Of a stretch of 64,000 nt of DNA, positions 8,530 to 18,847 are shown one piece after another (within the stretch, counting starts at the first letter, position 1; every line of letters starts with the position of its first letter). The position numbers were made by a program, and so were the translations under genes. Below the pieces are notes generated by a model that saw nothing but the letters and a program-made list of their open reading frames with translations, did no database searches and was not told the origin of the DNA. Source of the stretch: an uncultured Candidatus Neoarthromitus sp. (GTDB lineage: Bacteria; Bacillota; Clostridia; Clostridiales; Clostridiaceae); the NCBI GenBank assembly GCA_937890765.1, contig CALADQ010000026.1, forward strand, positions 170,279 through 234,278. Reading direction: 5' to 3'.

Positions 8530-9675
8530 TTAATTGAAGAAAGATTTAAATCCTTTTTTCTTAGAAGTTTTTTTATCCGAATACTCTTCAATATTTTCAG
8601 AAGAATCTCTAAACATTCCAATTGCTTCTCTCTGCTTTGAATTAATAGCTTTAGGTATATCTACAACAATCTTTACATGATGTTCTCCTCTAAAATTAGA
8701 ATTAACTTTGTGAACTCCTTTACCCTTAAGAACTTGAACAGTACCAGATTGTGTTCCTTCTTTTATATTTATTGTATGATCTCCATCAAGAGTTTCTATG
8801 GCAGTTTCACCACCTAAAATTGCTTTCCAAATCGGTATGTGGTGATCTGTAAAAATATCATTTCCTTTTCTCCTAAACCTACTACTGTTCAAAACATTTA
8901 TTGTAATGTATAAATCTCCAGAAGAAGCACCCAAATCTCCAACTTCACCTTCTCCTCGCATTGATATAACTTGCCCAGTATCAATTCCTCTTGGTATAGT
9001 TATAGTTATTTTCTTTTCAGCATTAACTTTTCCTGTACCTTTACAAGTCATACAAGGATTTGTATTTATCTTTCCAGAACCCGAACATTTAGAACAAGAA
9101 GACATAGAAACCATGCTACCAAACGGAGTATTTCTCTGAACTTTTACTTGCCCTGTACCATTACATTTATCACAAGTCATCTTGCTTGTTCCATTCCTAC
9201 TTCCAGAACCTGAACACGTTGAACATTTATCTTTTCTCTTTATGAAAATTTCTTTTGTACAACCAAAAACAGCTTCTTCAAACGTAAGTGTTAATCTATA
9301 TTCCAAATCATTTCCTGGTCTTGGACCACGCTTGGCTCTGGTACCCCCTCCAAATCCACCACCAAAAAAACTTGAAAATATATCTCCAATATCAAAATCA
9401 ATATCGAATCCTTCAAATCCACCTGTAGAGGTATTACCATAACTTGCACCTCTGGTATAAGCATCATGACCTACTCTATCGTAACTAGCCCTCTTATCCG
9501 GATCACTTAAAACTTGATACGCTTCATTTACTTCCTTAAACTTTTTTTCAGCTTCTGCATCTCCTTTATTTCTATCTGGATGATATTTTATAGCTTGCTT
9601 TTTAAAAGCACTCTTAATCTCAGAATCAGAAGCATTATTACTAATACCTAAAACTTCATAATAATTTTTCGACAT
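8530..9675 (-). CDS. dnaJ: chaperone DnaJ
   Basis: Complete type I Hsp40 of 381 residues. The J domain has YHPDRNKGD near residues 31-39, then a Gly/Phe-rich linker ([11 protein letters not shown]). Four zinc-finger repeats follow near 143-210 ([32 protein letters not shown]), then the C-terminal substrate-binding domains. It stimulates DnaK ATP hydrolysis and delivers clients. It is the last gene of hrcA-grpE-dnaK-dnaJ, 52 nt after dnaK, with a small hairpin between them. Confidence 0.97.
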   Translation of the reverse strand: MSKNYYEVLGISNNASDSEIKSAFKKQAIKYHPDRNKGDAEAEKKFKEVNEAYQVLSDPDKRASYDRVGHDAYTRGASYGNTSTGGFEGFDIDFDIGDIFSSFFGGGFGGGTRAKRGPRPGNDLEYRLTLTFEEAVFGCTKEIFIKRKDKCSTCSGSGSRNGTSKMTCDKCNGTGQVKVQRNTPFGSMVSMSSCSKCSGSGKINTNPCMTCKGTGKVNAEKKITITIPRGIDTGQVISMRGEGEVGDLGASSGDLYITINVLNSSRFRRKGNDIFTDHHIPIWKAILGGETAIETLDGDHTINIKEGTQSGTVQVLKGKGVHKVNSNFRGEHHVKIVVDIPKAINSKQREAIGMFRDSSENIEEYSDKKTSKKKGFKSFFN

Positions 9676-9692
9676 ACATCACCTCAAATAAA

Positions 9693-9717
9693 GCTAGGAT
9701 AGCAAAATCTACCTAGC
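9693..9717 (-). other. intercistronic hairpin between dnaK and dnaJ
   Basis: GCTAGG and CCTAGC pair across a 13-nt interior that adds a TAG/CTA pairing. The downstream T-run is weak, so I read it as an RNA-stability or partial-termination element that could set the dnaK:dnaJ ratio. Inference only. Confidence 0.45.
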
Positions 9718-9727
9718 ACTATTAAAA

Positions 9728-11548
9728 TTACTCACTATCTTCAACCTTATAATTTTGTGGCTCATAAGTTTGTTGATTATCTGTGGAAGTTTCTCCACTG
9801 TTAGCATTAGATTGTTGATACATTTTTGTTGAAATTGCATAAAAAGACTGTGTTAATTCTTCTTGAGCTTTTTTGATAGCATCTAAATCTTCACCTTCTA
9901 AAGACTTTTTCAATCTTTCAAGTTTAGATTCAACTTCAGCTTTATCGCTAGAATCTACCTTGTCACCAAAATCTTTCATTGAACTTTCTATCTGATAAAT
10001 AGAACTTTCTGCCGTATTTCTAACTTCAATATTTTCCTTTCTTTTCTTATCTTCTTCAGCAAACTTTTCTGCTTCTTTAACAGCTTTATCAATTTCTTCA
10101 TCACTTAAATTTGTTGTAGCAGTTATAGTTATATCTGCTTTCTTTCCAGTTGATTTATCCATAGCACTAACCTTAACAATTCCATTAGCATCTATATCAT
10201 AAGTAACTTCAATCTGAGGTATTCCCCTTGGTGCTGGTGCTATTCCAGAAAGAGTAAATCTCCCTAAAGTTTTATTATCTGCCGCCATTTGACGCTCACC
10301 TTGAACAATATGAATTTCAACTGAAGTTTGATTATCAGCCGCTGTTGAGAAAACTTGACTCTTAGTTACAGGAATAGTTGTATTCCTTTCAATGAGAACA
10401 GTCGAAACTCCTCCCAAAGTTTCTATTCCTAAACTAAGAGGCGTTACATCTAACAATAATAAATTAGAATCTGTATAATCTCCACCTAAAATTCCACCTT
10501 GTATAGCTGCACCAACTGCAACACATTCATCAGGATTAACACCCTTTGAAGGTTCTTTACCAGTAAAATTTTTAACAGCTTCTTGTATAGCAGGTATACG
10601 AGTCGAGCCACCAACTAAAACAACCTTGTCAATTTGATCTATACTTAAATTAGCATCTTGTAAAGCTTTTTTTAACGGCTCTAACGTTCTATTAACCAAA
10701 TCAAGAGTTATTTCATTAAATTTAGCTCTTGTTAAAGTCATATCAATATGTTTAGGCCCAGTAGCATCTGCTGTTATAAATGGTAGATTTATGTTAGTTT
10801 GTTGGGAAGACGACAATTCTATTTTAGCTTTTTCAGCAGCTTCATTTAATCTTTGAAGTGCAACTTTATCGTTTCTTAAATCTATTCCATTATTAGATTT
10901 AAAATCATTAGCTATATAATCTATGACTTTTTTATCAAAATCATCTCCACCTAAAAAAGTATCACCATTTGTAGCTAAAACCTCAAATACACCATCTCCA
11001 AGTTCCAGTATAGAAACATCAAAAGTTCCACCTCCAAGATCATATACCAATATTTTTTCTTGAACAGAAGTTTTGTCTATACCATAAGCAAGAGAAGCTG
11101 CTGTAGGCTCATTTATTATTCTTAAAACCTCTAAACCTGCAATTTTACCCGCATCTTTCGTAGCCTGTCTTTGACTATCATTAAAATAAGCCGGAACAGT
11201 TATAACTGCTTGAGTAACTTGTTCGCCAAGATATGCTTCTGCATCTGCCTTTATTTTTTGTAAAACCATAGAAGATATCTCTTGAGGGGAATATTTTTTA
11301 CCATCAATATCAACTTTATAATCCGTTCCCATATGCCTCTTAATAGAAATTATTGTCTTATCTGGATTAGTTATTGCTTGTCTTTTAGCAACTTGACCAA
11401 CCAATCTTTCACCATTAGCTTGAAAAGAAACAACTGATGGAGTAACTCTTCCACCTTCAGAATTTGGAATTACTACTGCTTCCCCACCTTCCATTACTGC
11501 AACACATGAATTTGTAGTACCTAAATCAATACCTATAACTTTTCCCAT
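9728..11548 (-). CDS. dnaK: chaperone DnaK (Hsp70)
   Basis: Hsp70 of 606 residues. The N-terminal nucleotide-binding domain starts [13 protein letters not shown] and contains [14 protein letters not shown] near 170 and [12 protein letters not shown] near 310. The linker [15 protein letters not shown] near 361 leads to the substrate-binding domain, followed by a helical lid and a short polar tail ending KVEDSE. It is the ATP-dependent foldase that works with GrpE and DnaJ. It lies 22 nt after grpE in the HrcA-controlled operon. The length is typical for Firmicutes. Confidence 0.98.
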   Translation of the reverse strand: MGKVIGIDLGTTNSCVAVMEGGEAVVIPNSEGGRVTPSVVSFQANGERLVGQVAKRQAITNPDKTIISIKRHMGTDYKVDIDGKKYSPQEISSMVLQKIKADAEAYLGEQVTQAVITVPAYFNDSQRQATKDAGKIAGLEVLRIINEPTAASLAYGIDKTSVQEKILVYDLGGGTFDVSILELGDGVFEVLATNGDTFLGGDDFDKKVIDYIANDFKSNNGIDLRNDKVALQRLNEAAEKAKIELSSSQQTNINLPFITADATGPKHIDMTLTRAKFNEITLDLVNRTLEPLKKALQDANLSIDQIDKVVLVGGSTRIPAIQEAVKNFTGKEPSKGVNPDECVAVGAAIQGGILGGDYTDSNLLLLDVTPLSLGIETLGGVSTVLIERNTTIPVTKSQVFSTAADNQTSVEIHIVQGERQMAADNKTLGRFTLSGIAPAPRGIPQIEVTYDIDANGIVKVSAMDKSTGKKADITITATTNLSDEEIDKAVKEAEKFAEEDKKRKENIEVRNTAESSIYQIESSMKDFGDKVDSSDKAEVESKLERLKKSLEGEDLDAIKKAQEELTQSFYAISTKMYQQSNANSGETSTDNQQTYEPQNYKVEDSE

Positions 11549-11570
11549 TATTAAACCTCCAATTTATTTT

Positions 11571-12140
11571 TTAATTTGCAACTTTAACTACACTATGTCG
11601 TATAACTTTATCATTCCTAATGTAACCTTTTTGAAAAACCTCCACTATAGAATTCTCACCAAAATTTTCATCGTCTACGTGCATAACCGCCTCATGAAAA
11701 TTAGGATCAAATTCACCACTTGAATCTATTTCTCTTACACCTAACTTATATAAAGCATCGTTAAATAATTTTGTAACCATATCTATTCCCTTTTTAAGAG
11801 AATCTATATCAGAATCAATAACTGTCGCCCTCTCTAAATTATCCAAAATAGGCAAAATTTGAGTTATAACATCTAAGCACGCATTACTATAAATTTCCTC
11901 CTTTTCCTTAGAGGTTCTTTTTCTATAATTCGTATACTCAGCGCTAACTCTAAGCAACTTATCTTTAAATTCTTCAACTTCACCCCTCAAAGATGTGTTT
12001 TCTCTTTCTAAGTTACTAAAATATTCTTGCGTTTGTTCACTATCAACGACAAAATTATCTGAACTTTCAAACTCAATATCTCTTTGAGACTCAACATCTT
12101 CTAAATCAGAATTTGATTGAAAATTATCTTCCTTTATCAA
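11571..12140 (-). CDS. grpE: nucleotide exchange factor GrpE
   Basis: 189 residues. A variable acidic N-terminus (about 1-40) precedes a long coiled coil (ENTSLRGEVEEFKDKLLRVSAEYTN) and the C-terminal beta domain (FDPNFHEAVMHV, then GYIRNDKVIRHSVVKVA). GrpE dimers release ADP from DnaK. It sits between hrcA (23-nt gap) and dnaK in the standard clostridial order. Confidence 0.96.
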   Translation of the reverse strand: MIKEDNFQSNSDLEDVESQRDIEFESSDNFVVDSEQTQEYFSNLERENTSLRGEVEEFKDKLLRVSAEYTNYRKRTSKEKEEIYSNACLDVITQILPILDNLERATVIDSDIDSLKKGIDMVTKLFNDALYKLGVREIDSSGEFDPNFHEAVMHVDDENFGENSIVEVFQKGYIRNDKVIRHSVVKVAN

Positions 12141-12163
12141 CTAAAACACCTCCAAACAAAATT

Positions 12164-13180
12164 TTAATCAATATTAAGATTTATAAAATCTATTAAAAAT
12201 TTTAATACAGATACAACCTTAGAATAATTCATTCTAGTTGGTCCAATTATGCCTATGGTCCCTAAAACTTTCCATCCCTTCTTATAATTTCCTAAAACTA
12301 CACTGTAATTTTCAGCCTCTTTAATACAATTTTCCCTGCCTATTCTAATTTCAATTCCATAATTTCCACTACAACTGACTATTTTATCTAACTCAACTCT
12401 ATTATTTAGAAAATAAAAAAAATCCTTTGCTTTTTCAATGTTATTGAACTCAGAATAATTTAAAATATTATTTATTCCTTCCATGTAACATTCGCCTATT
12501 CTATTGAAAGTCAAAATATCATACAGACTTGAAATAATTTGATCAAAAATATACCCATTAGCCTTCAAAGATGTCTTTATACGCTCTATTAATTCCAAAC
12601 CTATATCTTCTATAGTCTTCCGTACCAATTCTTCATTAACAACTTTACTAATAAAATCAATCTCTAATTGTGAAATGAAAACACGCAACTTTATAACGCT
12701 ATTTCTTATAATGCCTTCATTCGTTATGATTACAACTAGTAAATTACTTTCACTAACTTTTATAAACTGAATTGACATTATGGAACTCTCAACAACAGGG
12801 GGGATTTTTAAAATACAAGCCATATTCGTAAGCTGAGAAATAATAGATAATTTTGACTTGAGTACATTTTCTATTCCAAACAAATCTAAATCAATCAAAT
12901 CTGATTTAATACTATCTTCTTCTTCTCTAGTTATCTTAGTTGGTCTCATTAACTTGTCAACATAAAGTCTATATCCTTTTGTTGAAGGCTTTCTTCCAGA
13001 GGAAGTGTGAACTTGTTCTAAAAATCCCAACTCCTCTAAATCTGACATCTCATTTCTTATCGTAGCAGAACTTACACCCAAATCATATTTTTTAGATAAA
13101 GTTCTAGAGCCAACAGGTTCACCTGTACAAATAAAATCTTGAATTATAGAATATAATATCTTAATTTTCCTTTCATCCAT
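12164..13180 (-). CDS. hrcA: heat-inducible transcription repressor HrcA
   Basis: Repressor with an N-terminal winged helix (DERKIKILYSIIQDFICTGE...VSSATIRNEM), a dimerisation/GAF-like core and IGIIGPTRMNYSKVVS near the C-terminus, all HrcA signatures. It binds CIRCE and represses class I heat-shock genes. An in-frame TTG at 13189 touches the SD, whereas ATG at 13180 lies 9 nt after AAAGGGG, so I use 13180 (338 residues). It is first in its operon, directly downstream of CIRCE, so it is autoregulated. Confidence 0.96.
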   Translation of the reverse strand: MDERKIKILYSIIQDFICTGEPVGSRTLSKKYDLGVSSATIRNEMSDLEELGFLEQVHTSSGRKPSTKGYRLYVDKLMRPTKITREEEDSIKSDLIDLDLFGIENVLKSKLSIISQLTNMACILKIPPVVESSIMSIQFIKVSESNLLVVIITNEGIIRNSVIKLRVFISQLEIDFISKVVNEELVRKTIEDIGLELIERIKTSLKANGYIFDQIISSLYDILTFNRIGECYMEGINNILNYSEFNNIEKAKDFFYFLNNRVELDKIVSCSGNYGIEIRIGRENCIKEAENYSVVLGNYKKGWKVLGTIGIIGPTRMNYSKVVSVLKFLIDFINLNID

Positions 13181-13198
13181 AATAACCAACCCCTTTTG

Positions 13199-13225
13199 TT
13201 AGCACTCTTTCCTTTCGAGTGCTAA
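13199..13225. promoter_or_regulatory. CIRCE operator
   Basis: A perfect match to the CIRCE consensus: TTAGCACTC, nine bases, GAGTGCTAA. It lies between the promoter and the hrcA start, where HrcA binding blocks transcription of hrcA-grpE-dnaK-dnaJ. Confidence 0.98.
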
Positions 13226-13238
13226 TTGGCTTGGAAAT

Positions 13239-13267
13239 AAAGTAACATTTTGAATTATATTTGTCAA
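13239..13267 (-). promoter_or_regulatory. sigma-A promoter of the hrcA-grpE-dnaK-dnaJ operon
   Basis: On the minus strand, TTGACA (13262-13267) is separated by 17 bp from TACTTT (13239-13244), with CIRCE beginning 13 bp downstream. It lies immediately after the hemW stop, so the chaperone operon can be transcribed apart from lepA-hemW. Confidence 0.88.
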
Positions 13268-13276
13268 ATTTTTTTA

Positions 13277-14398
13277 TCAAAAAACAAAATCTTTTAACAC
13301 AAAATTCATCAAACAAAACCCTTTATCACTCAAAAAAACTCTATCATCCTTAGAAATCAAAAGTTTATTTTTCTCATGTTTTACTATTTGTTCTCTAAAA
13401 ACATCATTAAAATCTTTTCCAAACCTATTTTTAAAATCTATTACACTTATTCCTTCATTTTTTCTAAATCCTAACATTATGAACTCTCCAATATTATCAT
13501 CCAAAGAATTCACATGCTCATTTACGTAATTATGTCTATCTTCCATAATCATTTTTATATATTCAGTCAAACTTCTTACATTTTCAAATCTTCTACCTTC
13601 AAAAAAAGAATGAGCAGAAACTCCTATTCCTAAATAATTTTCTAAATTCCAGTACAATAAATTATGTATACACTTTTTATATTTTTTTGCATAATTAGAA
13701 ATTTCGTACTGATAAAAACCATTTTCTTCTAAAAATTTTTTTGTATAACTATAACTTCTTAGCTGAGATTCTTCATCTAACTCATTAAATTCATTCCTCT
13801 TATACATATTATAAAACCTTGTATTTTTTTCAAGAATCAAATTATAAGCAGATATGTGACTCAAATCATAATTTTCAGTAATTACATTTAATGTTTTACT
13901 ATAATCTTTAAAATTTTCATAGGGTATTCCAAAAATTAAATCAACATTTATATTATCAAAACCAATATTAACAGCATGATTAAAATTTTTATCAAAATCT
14001 TCTAAAGTATGTACTCTTCCAATTGATTTCAAGGTTCCTTCGTTTACACTTTGAAGTCCCAAACTTAATCTATCAACTCCATATTCCTTCATCAATTTTA
14101 ATTTATCACGATTTAAAGTTCCTGGATTACATTCTATTGTGAACTCCAAAATGTTTGAATTTGCAACTAAATTTCTAATACCCTTAAGTAACTTTTCTAA
14201 GTTTCTTTCATCTAAATAACTTGGTGTACCACCACCTATAAAGATTGTGTCAAATTTAAAACTATCATAATTTTTAAGTTCTTTTAATAGGCATTCCACA
14301 TATTCTTCCATTAATTTTTCAGATTTAATATAAGAAACAAAATCGCAATAATAACATTTATGACTACAAAAAGGAACATGAACATATAATCCTAGCAT
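13277..14398 (-). CDS. hemW: radical SAM heme chaperone HemW (coproporphyrinogen oxidase-like)
   Basis: 373 residues. Radical SAM motif CSHKCYYCDF lies near residues 11-20, followed by FDTIFIGGGTPSYL, ECNPGTL and LSLGLQSVNEGTLK, then a C-terminal HemW domain. The short C-x3-C-x2-C start and small size match HemW, an inserter of heme into proteins, better than true oxygen-independent HemN. Its targets here are unknown; an anaerobe may have few hemoproteins. It begins 2 nt after the lepA stop, so the two are coupled. Confidence 0.9.
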   Translation of the reverse strand: MLGLYVHVPFCSHKCYYCDFVSYIKSEKLMEEYVECLLKELKNYDSFKFDTIFIGGGTPSYLDERNLEKLLKGIRNLVANSNILEFTIECNPGTLNRDKLKLMKEYGVDRLSLGLQSVNEGTLKSIGRVHTLEDFDKNFNHAVNIGFDNINVDLIFGIPYENFKDYSKTLNVITENYDLSHISAYNLILEKNTRFYNMYKRNEFNELDEESQLRSYSYTKKFLEENGFYQYEISNYAKKYKKCIHNLLYWNLENYLGIGVSAHSFFEGRRFENVRSLTEYIKMIMEDRHNYVNEHVNSLDDNIGEFIMLGFRKNEGISVIDFKNRFGKDFNDVFREQIVKHEKNKLLISKDDRVFLSDKGFCLMNFVLKDFVF

Positions 14399-14400
14399 AT

Positions 14401-16209
14401 TTAATCAACCTTTAGAACTGACATAAATGCTTCTTGTGGTATATCAACTGAACCTACTTGCTTCATTCTTTTTTTGCCTTCCTTCTGCTTTTCTAAAAGT
14501 TTTTTCTTACGGGTTATATCACCACCATAACATTTAGCCAAAACATCTTTTCTAACTGCTTTAACCGTTTCTCTAGCAATTATTTTTGCTCCTATAGCAG
14601 CTTGTATTGGTATCTCAAACAATTGCCTTGGAATTACATTTTTTAATTTTTCAACGATAACTTTTCCTCTTTGATAGGCCTTTTCATGAGGAACTATCAT
14701 TGATAAGGCATCAATTGGTTCTCCATTTAATAAAATATCAAGTTTCACAAGTTTTGTTTTTTGATATCCACCAATCTCATAATCAAAAGAAGCATAGCCC
14801 TTGCTTTTAGATTTAAGAGTATCAAAAAAGTCATAAATTATTTCATTTAAGGGAATTTTATATTTTAAAACAACTCTTCCTGCATCTAAATACTGCATAT
14901 CTAAAAAAATCGCACGTCTTCCTTGACAAAGTTCCATAACACCTCCTACAAAATCAGATGGAGTTATTATTGTAGCATTCACAATTGGCTCTTCTGTAGA
15001 TTCAATCTCTGTTGACTTTGGCATATTATAAGGATTCGTAACTTCAATTGTTATACCTGAAGTTTTATTAACCTTATATATAACCGATGGAGCCGTGATA
15101 ATAATATCTAAATTAAACTCTCGCTCAAGTCTCTCTTGTATTACCTCCATATGCAATAAACCTAAGAACCCACACCTAAAGCCAAAACCTAACGCTATAG
15201 AAGTCTCAGGTTCAAATATTAAAGAAGCATCATTCAATTGCAATTTTTCCAAAGCCTCTTTTAATTCTTCATATCTGTCACCAACTATTGGGTAAATTCC
15301 ACTAAATACAGTTGGAACAACAGCTTTATATCCTTCCAAAGGTTGCTCAGCAGGATTTTCAATCCCCGTTATTGTATCACCAACACGGGCATCTCTAACA
15401 TTTTTAATTGCAGCTGTTACATATCCCACCTCACCAGCTTGTAAAACATCTGTAGACTTATAATTTGGTGTGAATATTCCAACTTCAACAACTTCATATT
15501 CTTTGTTTGAAGCCATAAATTTTATTTTCATTTGAGGTTTTATGTAACCTTCTTTAACTCTGATATAACAAATCACACCTCTATAAGAATCATACATAGA
15601 ATCAAATACCAAAGCTTTTAGAGGATTGTCTACACTTCCTGATGGCTTGGGTATTTTTCGTACTATTGTTTTTAAAACTTCTTCTATATTTAAACCAGTT
15701 TTTGCTGAAATTGCTGGAGCGTCATGAGCATCAATTCCAATTATGTCTTCTATTTCGAGTCTTACTTCATCACTTCTTTGGCTCGGCAAATCAACTTTAT
15801 TTAAAACAGGCACAACTTCAAGCCCAGCATCTGAAGCCAAATAACAATTCGCTAAAGTCTGAGCTTGAACTCCTTGACTAGCATCTACAACAAGCAAAGC
15901 ACCTTCACAAGCTGCTAAACTTCTTGAAACTTCATAATTAAAATCCACATGACCAGGAGTATCTATTAAATTTAATATGTATTCATTACCATCACTTTTG
16001 CTATTGTATATAAGTCTAACAGCTTGAGATTTTATGGTTATTCCTCTTTCCTTTTCGAGCTCCATATTATCTAAAACTTGCTCTTCCATTTCCCTTTTTG
16101 TAAGAGTTCCTGTTATTTCAATGAGCCTATCTGCCAAAGTAGACTTACCATGATCTATATGAGCTACTATGCAAAAATTCCTTATATAATCTTGTTTTTT
16201 ATTATTCAT
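14401..16209 (-). CDS. lepA: elongation factor 4 (LepA)
   Basis: Translational GTPase with G1 [10 protein letters not shown]3 DTPGHVDF and G4 NKVD, then EF-G-like domains and the LepA-specific C-terminal domain ([40 protein letters not shown]). EF4 acts on stalled or mistranslocated ribosomes. The open frame extends up to 16248, but ATG at 16209 has SD AGGTGG 9 nt upstream and gives the usual N-terminus, so I use it (602 residues). The gene order spoIIP-orphan-lepA-hemW-hrcA is the usual clostridial one. Confidence 0.97.
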   Translation of the reverse strand: MNNKKQDYIRNFCIVAHIDHGKSTLADRLIEITGTLTKREMEEQVLDNMELEKERGITIKSQAVRLIYNSKSDGNEYILNLIDTPGHVDFNYEVSRSLAACEGALLVVDASQGVQAQTLANCYLASDAGLEVVPVLNKVDLPSQRSDEVRLEIEDIIGIDAHDAPAISAKTGLNIEEVLKTIVRKIPKPSGSVDNPLKALVFDSMYDSYRGVICYIRVKEGYIKPQMKIKFMASNKEYEVVEVGIFTPNYKSTDVLQAGEVGYVTAAIKNVRDARVGDTITGIENPAEQPLEGYKAVVPTVFSGIYPIVGDRYEELKEALEKLQLNDASLIFEPETSIALGFGFRCGFLGLLHMEVIQERLEREFNLDIIITAPSVIYKVNKTSGITIEVTNPYNMPKSTEIESTEEPIVNATIITPSDFVGGVMELCQGRRAIFLDMQYLDAGRVVLKYKIPLNEIIYDFFDTLKSKSKGYASFDYEIGGYQKTKLVKLDILLNGEPIDALSMIVPHEKAYQRGKVIVEKLKNVIPRQLFEIPIQAAIGAKIIARETVKAVRKDVLAKCYGGDITRKKKLLEKQKEGKKRMKQVGSVDIPQEAFMSVLKVD

Positions 16210-16285
16210 TAACGAAAACCACCTATTGATAAATATACATTTCTTCATTATAAATCATCTTGCAAATAATAGTAATAACATTTTA

Positions 16286-16579
16286 TCATTTTTCTTGATT
16301 TATCCAAGGTAATTTTAAACTAAAAGTCTTCTCATTATCAAATATTTTTAAAACTACATCGTAACCGTAATCTTCTTTATAAATTTTTAAAAACGAATTA
16401 TCCTTTATTTTTGAAAATGGATTTTCAGATTGAGCAAATTCTATTTTATTATTTTGAATTTCGCTAAACAATCCTGTAGACGAATAAACAATATTCATTT
16501 TTACAAATCCTATCATGAACACACTCATGAACAAAAATATTCCAAAAATATATTTGAAACTCTTTTGTTTTATAAACAT
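16286..16579 (-). CDS. small membrane-anchored protein of unknown function
   Basis: I do not recognise this 97-residue protein. It has a basic N-terminus (MFIKQKSFKY), one hydrophobic segment of about 20 residues (IFGIFLFMSVFMIGFVKMNIVY) and an extracytoplasmic polar domain of about 60 residues ending SLKLPWINQEK. The ATG at 16579 has SD GGTGG 7 nt upstream; an upstream in-frame ATG at 16618 is less likely. It lies between spoIIP and lepA, 76 nt after the spoIIP stop. A sporulation role is possible from position only. Confidence 0.6.
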   Translation of the reverse strand: MFIKQKSFKYIFGIFLFMSVFMIGFVKMNIVYSSTGLFSEIQNNKIEFAQSENPFSKIKDNSFLKIYKEDYGYDVVLKIFDNEKTFSLKLPWINQEK

Positions 16580-16655
16580 AAAAACACCACCTAAACTTTT
16601 ATATTTAGATAGTGTCATTTTAAAATAATTTTTATACTAATTTTACCATTTAAAA

Positions 16656-17654
16656 TTACTCTTTAGCTAAATATTCTCCTATGACTGTGGACAATAATTT
16701 CGCTGAATTAATAGCCTCTTCAACAGTGTTAAGTTGAGCACCAACTTCAATTAATACAAGCTTTGATGATTTCGTTTGGTTAAACGAATTACTTCCATTA
16801 TTATAATACAAAATATTTCTAGCAAATCCAGGATATAAATCATTAGCCAAACTAGTTAAATCTATTGCCAATTCTTCGCTTTCCAAAAAGTTAGGGTTAT
16901 TTTTAGTTAATACAAACATAATTTTGGCAACATCTTTATTTTCTATTTGAGTTGTAACCAAATTTTTATTATCTAACGAATCTCTATGCAAATCTATTAT
17001 CAAATCAAAATCCTCAAACTCAGACAAATATTTATCTAAAGTTTCTCCAGATCGCTTATAACTTTCCAAATAAGACGTGTTATGTATGGTTTTATCATGT
17101 ACAACCTCAATGTTATAATTTTTTTCAAGCTCATTTTTAAGAACGTCACCTATACCAACTATATTGTACTGTTCATAAAAAGAATCGTTTTTAGCTGGCT
17201 TGAATGCTTCTGTTGTGTGAGTATGATAAATTAAAATTCTCGCTTTCTCGTCTTTAGAATTTTTTGACATTGAAGTTACGCCATCATCGATTGCATTGCC
17301 GTTTAATTGGTTGTACATATTCGAGGATAAATTACTTTCATCAACATAAGTAGAATTCATTACATTAATTTCTTTTTTAACGATAGACAACGGGTTCAAT
17401 AAATTTATTCCAAAAAAGTTTTTGAAATCTTCAAAAAAAACTCGCTTTGAATTTTCAAAATTTTTATCATTAAATGATGGAATATAGTTCTGTTTAATTA
17501 TTGATATATATGCGTAGTTAAAATTTCCTCCAACGTTAAAATATAAAATATATATTCTCAATGTTATCCACAAAATTATCATTGCAATTATTGAAACTAT
17601 TCCAACAAGTTTAAAATCTCCAAAGTTTATTTTACTTTTCTTCACAAATTGCAT
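16656..17654 (-). CDS. spoIIP: stage II sporulation protein P (peptidoglycan hydrolase)
   Basis: Membrane-anchored SpoIIP. An N-terminal transmembrane helix (VGIVSIIAMIILWITL) is followed by the amidase/endopeptidase domain with LIYHTHTTEAF, LIIDLHRDSL and VLIEVGAQLNTVEEA, which include the zinc-binding His and catalytic Glu. SpoIIP cleaves stem peptides and works with SpoIID and SpoIIM in septal thinning and engulfment in the mother cell. An ATG at 17672 lies inside the SD-bearing hairpin; the ATG at 17654 sits 8 nt after GAGGGGG, so I use it (332 residues). It lies downstream of gpr, the classical gpr-spoIIP pair. Confidence 0.92.
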   Translation of the reverse strand: MQFVKKSKINFGDFKLVGIVSIIAMIILWITLRIYILYFNVGGNFNYAYISIIKQNYIPSFNDKNFENSKRVFFEDFKNFFGINLLNPLSIVKKEINVMNSTYVDESNLSSNMYNQLNGNAIDDGVTSMSKNSKDEKARILIYHTHTTEAFKPAKNDSFYEQYNIVGIGDVLKNELEKNYNIEVVHDKTIHNTSYLESYKRSGETLDKYLSEFEDFDLIIDLHRDSLDNKNLVTTQIENKDVAKIMFVLTKNNPNFLESEELAIDLTSLANDLYPGFARNILYYNNGSNSFNQTKSSKLVLIEVGAQLNTVEEAINSAKLLSTVIGEYLAKE

Positions 17655-17661
17655 ATAATTT

Positions 17662-17693
17662 AACCCCCTCATAAAAAATTATATGAGGAGGTT
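17662..17693 (-). promoter_or_regulatory. hairpin sequestering the spoIIP Shine-Dalgarno
   Basis: Arms AACCTCCTCATA and TATGAGGGGGTT (minus-strand reading) pair over all 12 positions with one G-U, and the GAGGGGG SD of spoIIP is inside the 3' arm. On the plus strand the same repeat has an A-C mismatch but is followed by ten Ts, so it could also end antisense transcription. Confidence 0.6.
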
Positions 17694-17721
17694 TTTTTTT
17701 TATTATTAAAAATTTTAATAT

Positions 17722-18690
17722 TCATCCCATAAAATTATTTAAAGATTGTATATCAATATTGGGATGAAGAGCTATATTAATTCCCTTTGCAATCATCTTA
17801 GACATTGATTCTATAACAGAATCAACATCTTTAGGGGTTACAATCATTTTTCCCATTGACAAAGATAATTGTTTTCTTATTATTTCTAATTTCGTTTCAT
17901 CATTTAAAAAATTTTTTTCTACATCTTCACTAAAATTTTTTAAAATATTTTTTAAAATTGAATCTATGCTATCACTAACAATTGTTATTGCATCTACAAC
18001 AGTCGGAATTCCTATTCCAATTACAGGAACTCCTAAAGTTTCTTCATTAATTGAAGTTCGATGATTATTTACTCCAGCTCCTGGATTAATTCCCGTGCTT
18101 CCAATTTGTATTGTCGTATTAAGTCTTGAAACTTTTCGTGCCGCCAAAGAGTCAACACAAATTACATAATCAGGATTCACCTTATCAACTAAAGATTTCA
18201 CAATTTCACTTGTTTCAATTCCTGTTATTCCTAAAACTCCAGGAGATAATGCACACACTGAAGAAATATCTTGTCCTATTGTATCTTTGGCAATTTCTTT
18301 TAAATGACGTGTAACAAACAATTTTGAAATTACTTTTGGCCCTAAAGAATCTGGAGTAACGTTCCAATTTCCTAATCCAATTACCAACGCCGTTTTACTT
18401 GGATCCATTTTCACAAAATCCTTTAGAACATTTCCGAACATCAAACCTATCTTGTCCATCATTTCTCCATCGTAATAAGTCAACTGCGGAAGTTCAAGCG
18501 TTGAATAAAATCCTTTCTTCTTTCCCAAAAGTTTTTCTCCATTTTCATTTTTCACTCTAATTTTTGAAATTATCACATCAAATTCTTCAGTTTGTTTAAA
18601 ATCTATATCAGGATTTCCCTCAAAAAACTTATTTAAATCGTTTTTATTTTTCTCTTCTTCATTCATATCTATATCAACTTTGTAACTCAT
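17722..18690 (-). CDS. gpr: germination protease GPR (SASP-specific endopeptidase)
   Basis: Aspartic-type GPR of the A25 family, 322 residues. The N-terminal stretch (about the first 10 residues, MSYKVDIDMNEEE) corresponds to the propeptide removed late in sporulation. The core includes ALVIGLGNWNVTPDSLGPKV near 95, PDYVICVDSLAARKVSRLNTTIQIGSTGI near 170 and PVIGIGIPTVVDA. GPR degrades small acid-soluble spore proteins at germination. It is followed by spoIIP and diverges from rpsT, the usual arrangement. I could not find a convincing sigma-F or sigma-G promoter upstream. Confidence 0.95.
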   Translation of the reverse strand: MSYKVDIDMNEEEKNKNDLNKFFEGNPDIDFKQTEEFDVIISKIRVKNENGEKLLGKKKGFYSTLELPQLTYYDGEMMDKIGLMFGNVLKDFVKMDPSKTALVIGLGNWNVTPDSLGPKVISKLFVTRHLKEIAKDTIGQDISSVCALSPGVLGITGIETSEIVKSLVDKVNPDYVICVDSLAARKVSRLNTTIQIGSTGINPGAGVNNHRTSINEETLGVPVIGIGIPTVVDAITIVSDSIDSILKNILKNFSEDVEKNFLNDETKLEIIRKQLSLSMGKMIVTPKDVDSVIESMSKMIAKGINIALHPNIDIQSLNNFMG

Positions 18691-18772
18691 AAACTTGTCT
18701 CCTTAAAAATCAGACATTTTAAAAATTCATTACTTATTGTGTGTAAATTTTTTTAAATTATTTAACAAGAAC

Positions 18773-18801
18773 TTGAATTTATTATTAAACAATGATATAA
18801 T
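18773..18801 (+). promoter_or_regulatory. sigma-A promoter of rpsT
   Basis: TTGAAT (18773-18778), a 17-bp spacer, then TATAAT (18796-18801), giving a leader of about 40 nt before rpsT. Confidence 0.85.
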
Positions 18802-18847
18802 TATGCTATTATTGTGTTCGATTCTAAAGGATGGTGAAAAATTTTAA

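Noticed and set aside
17662..17693. Simple intrinsic terminator of gpr
   Set aside because: On the gpr strand the stem is followed by AAATTATATG, not a U-run; the T10 is on the other strand, and the spoIIP SD lies in the stem.
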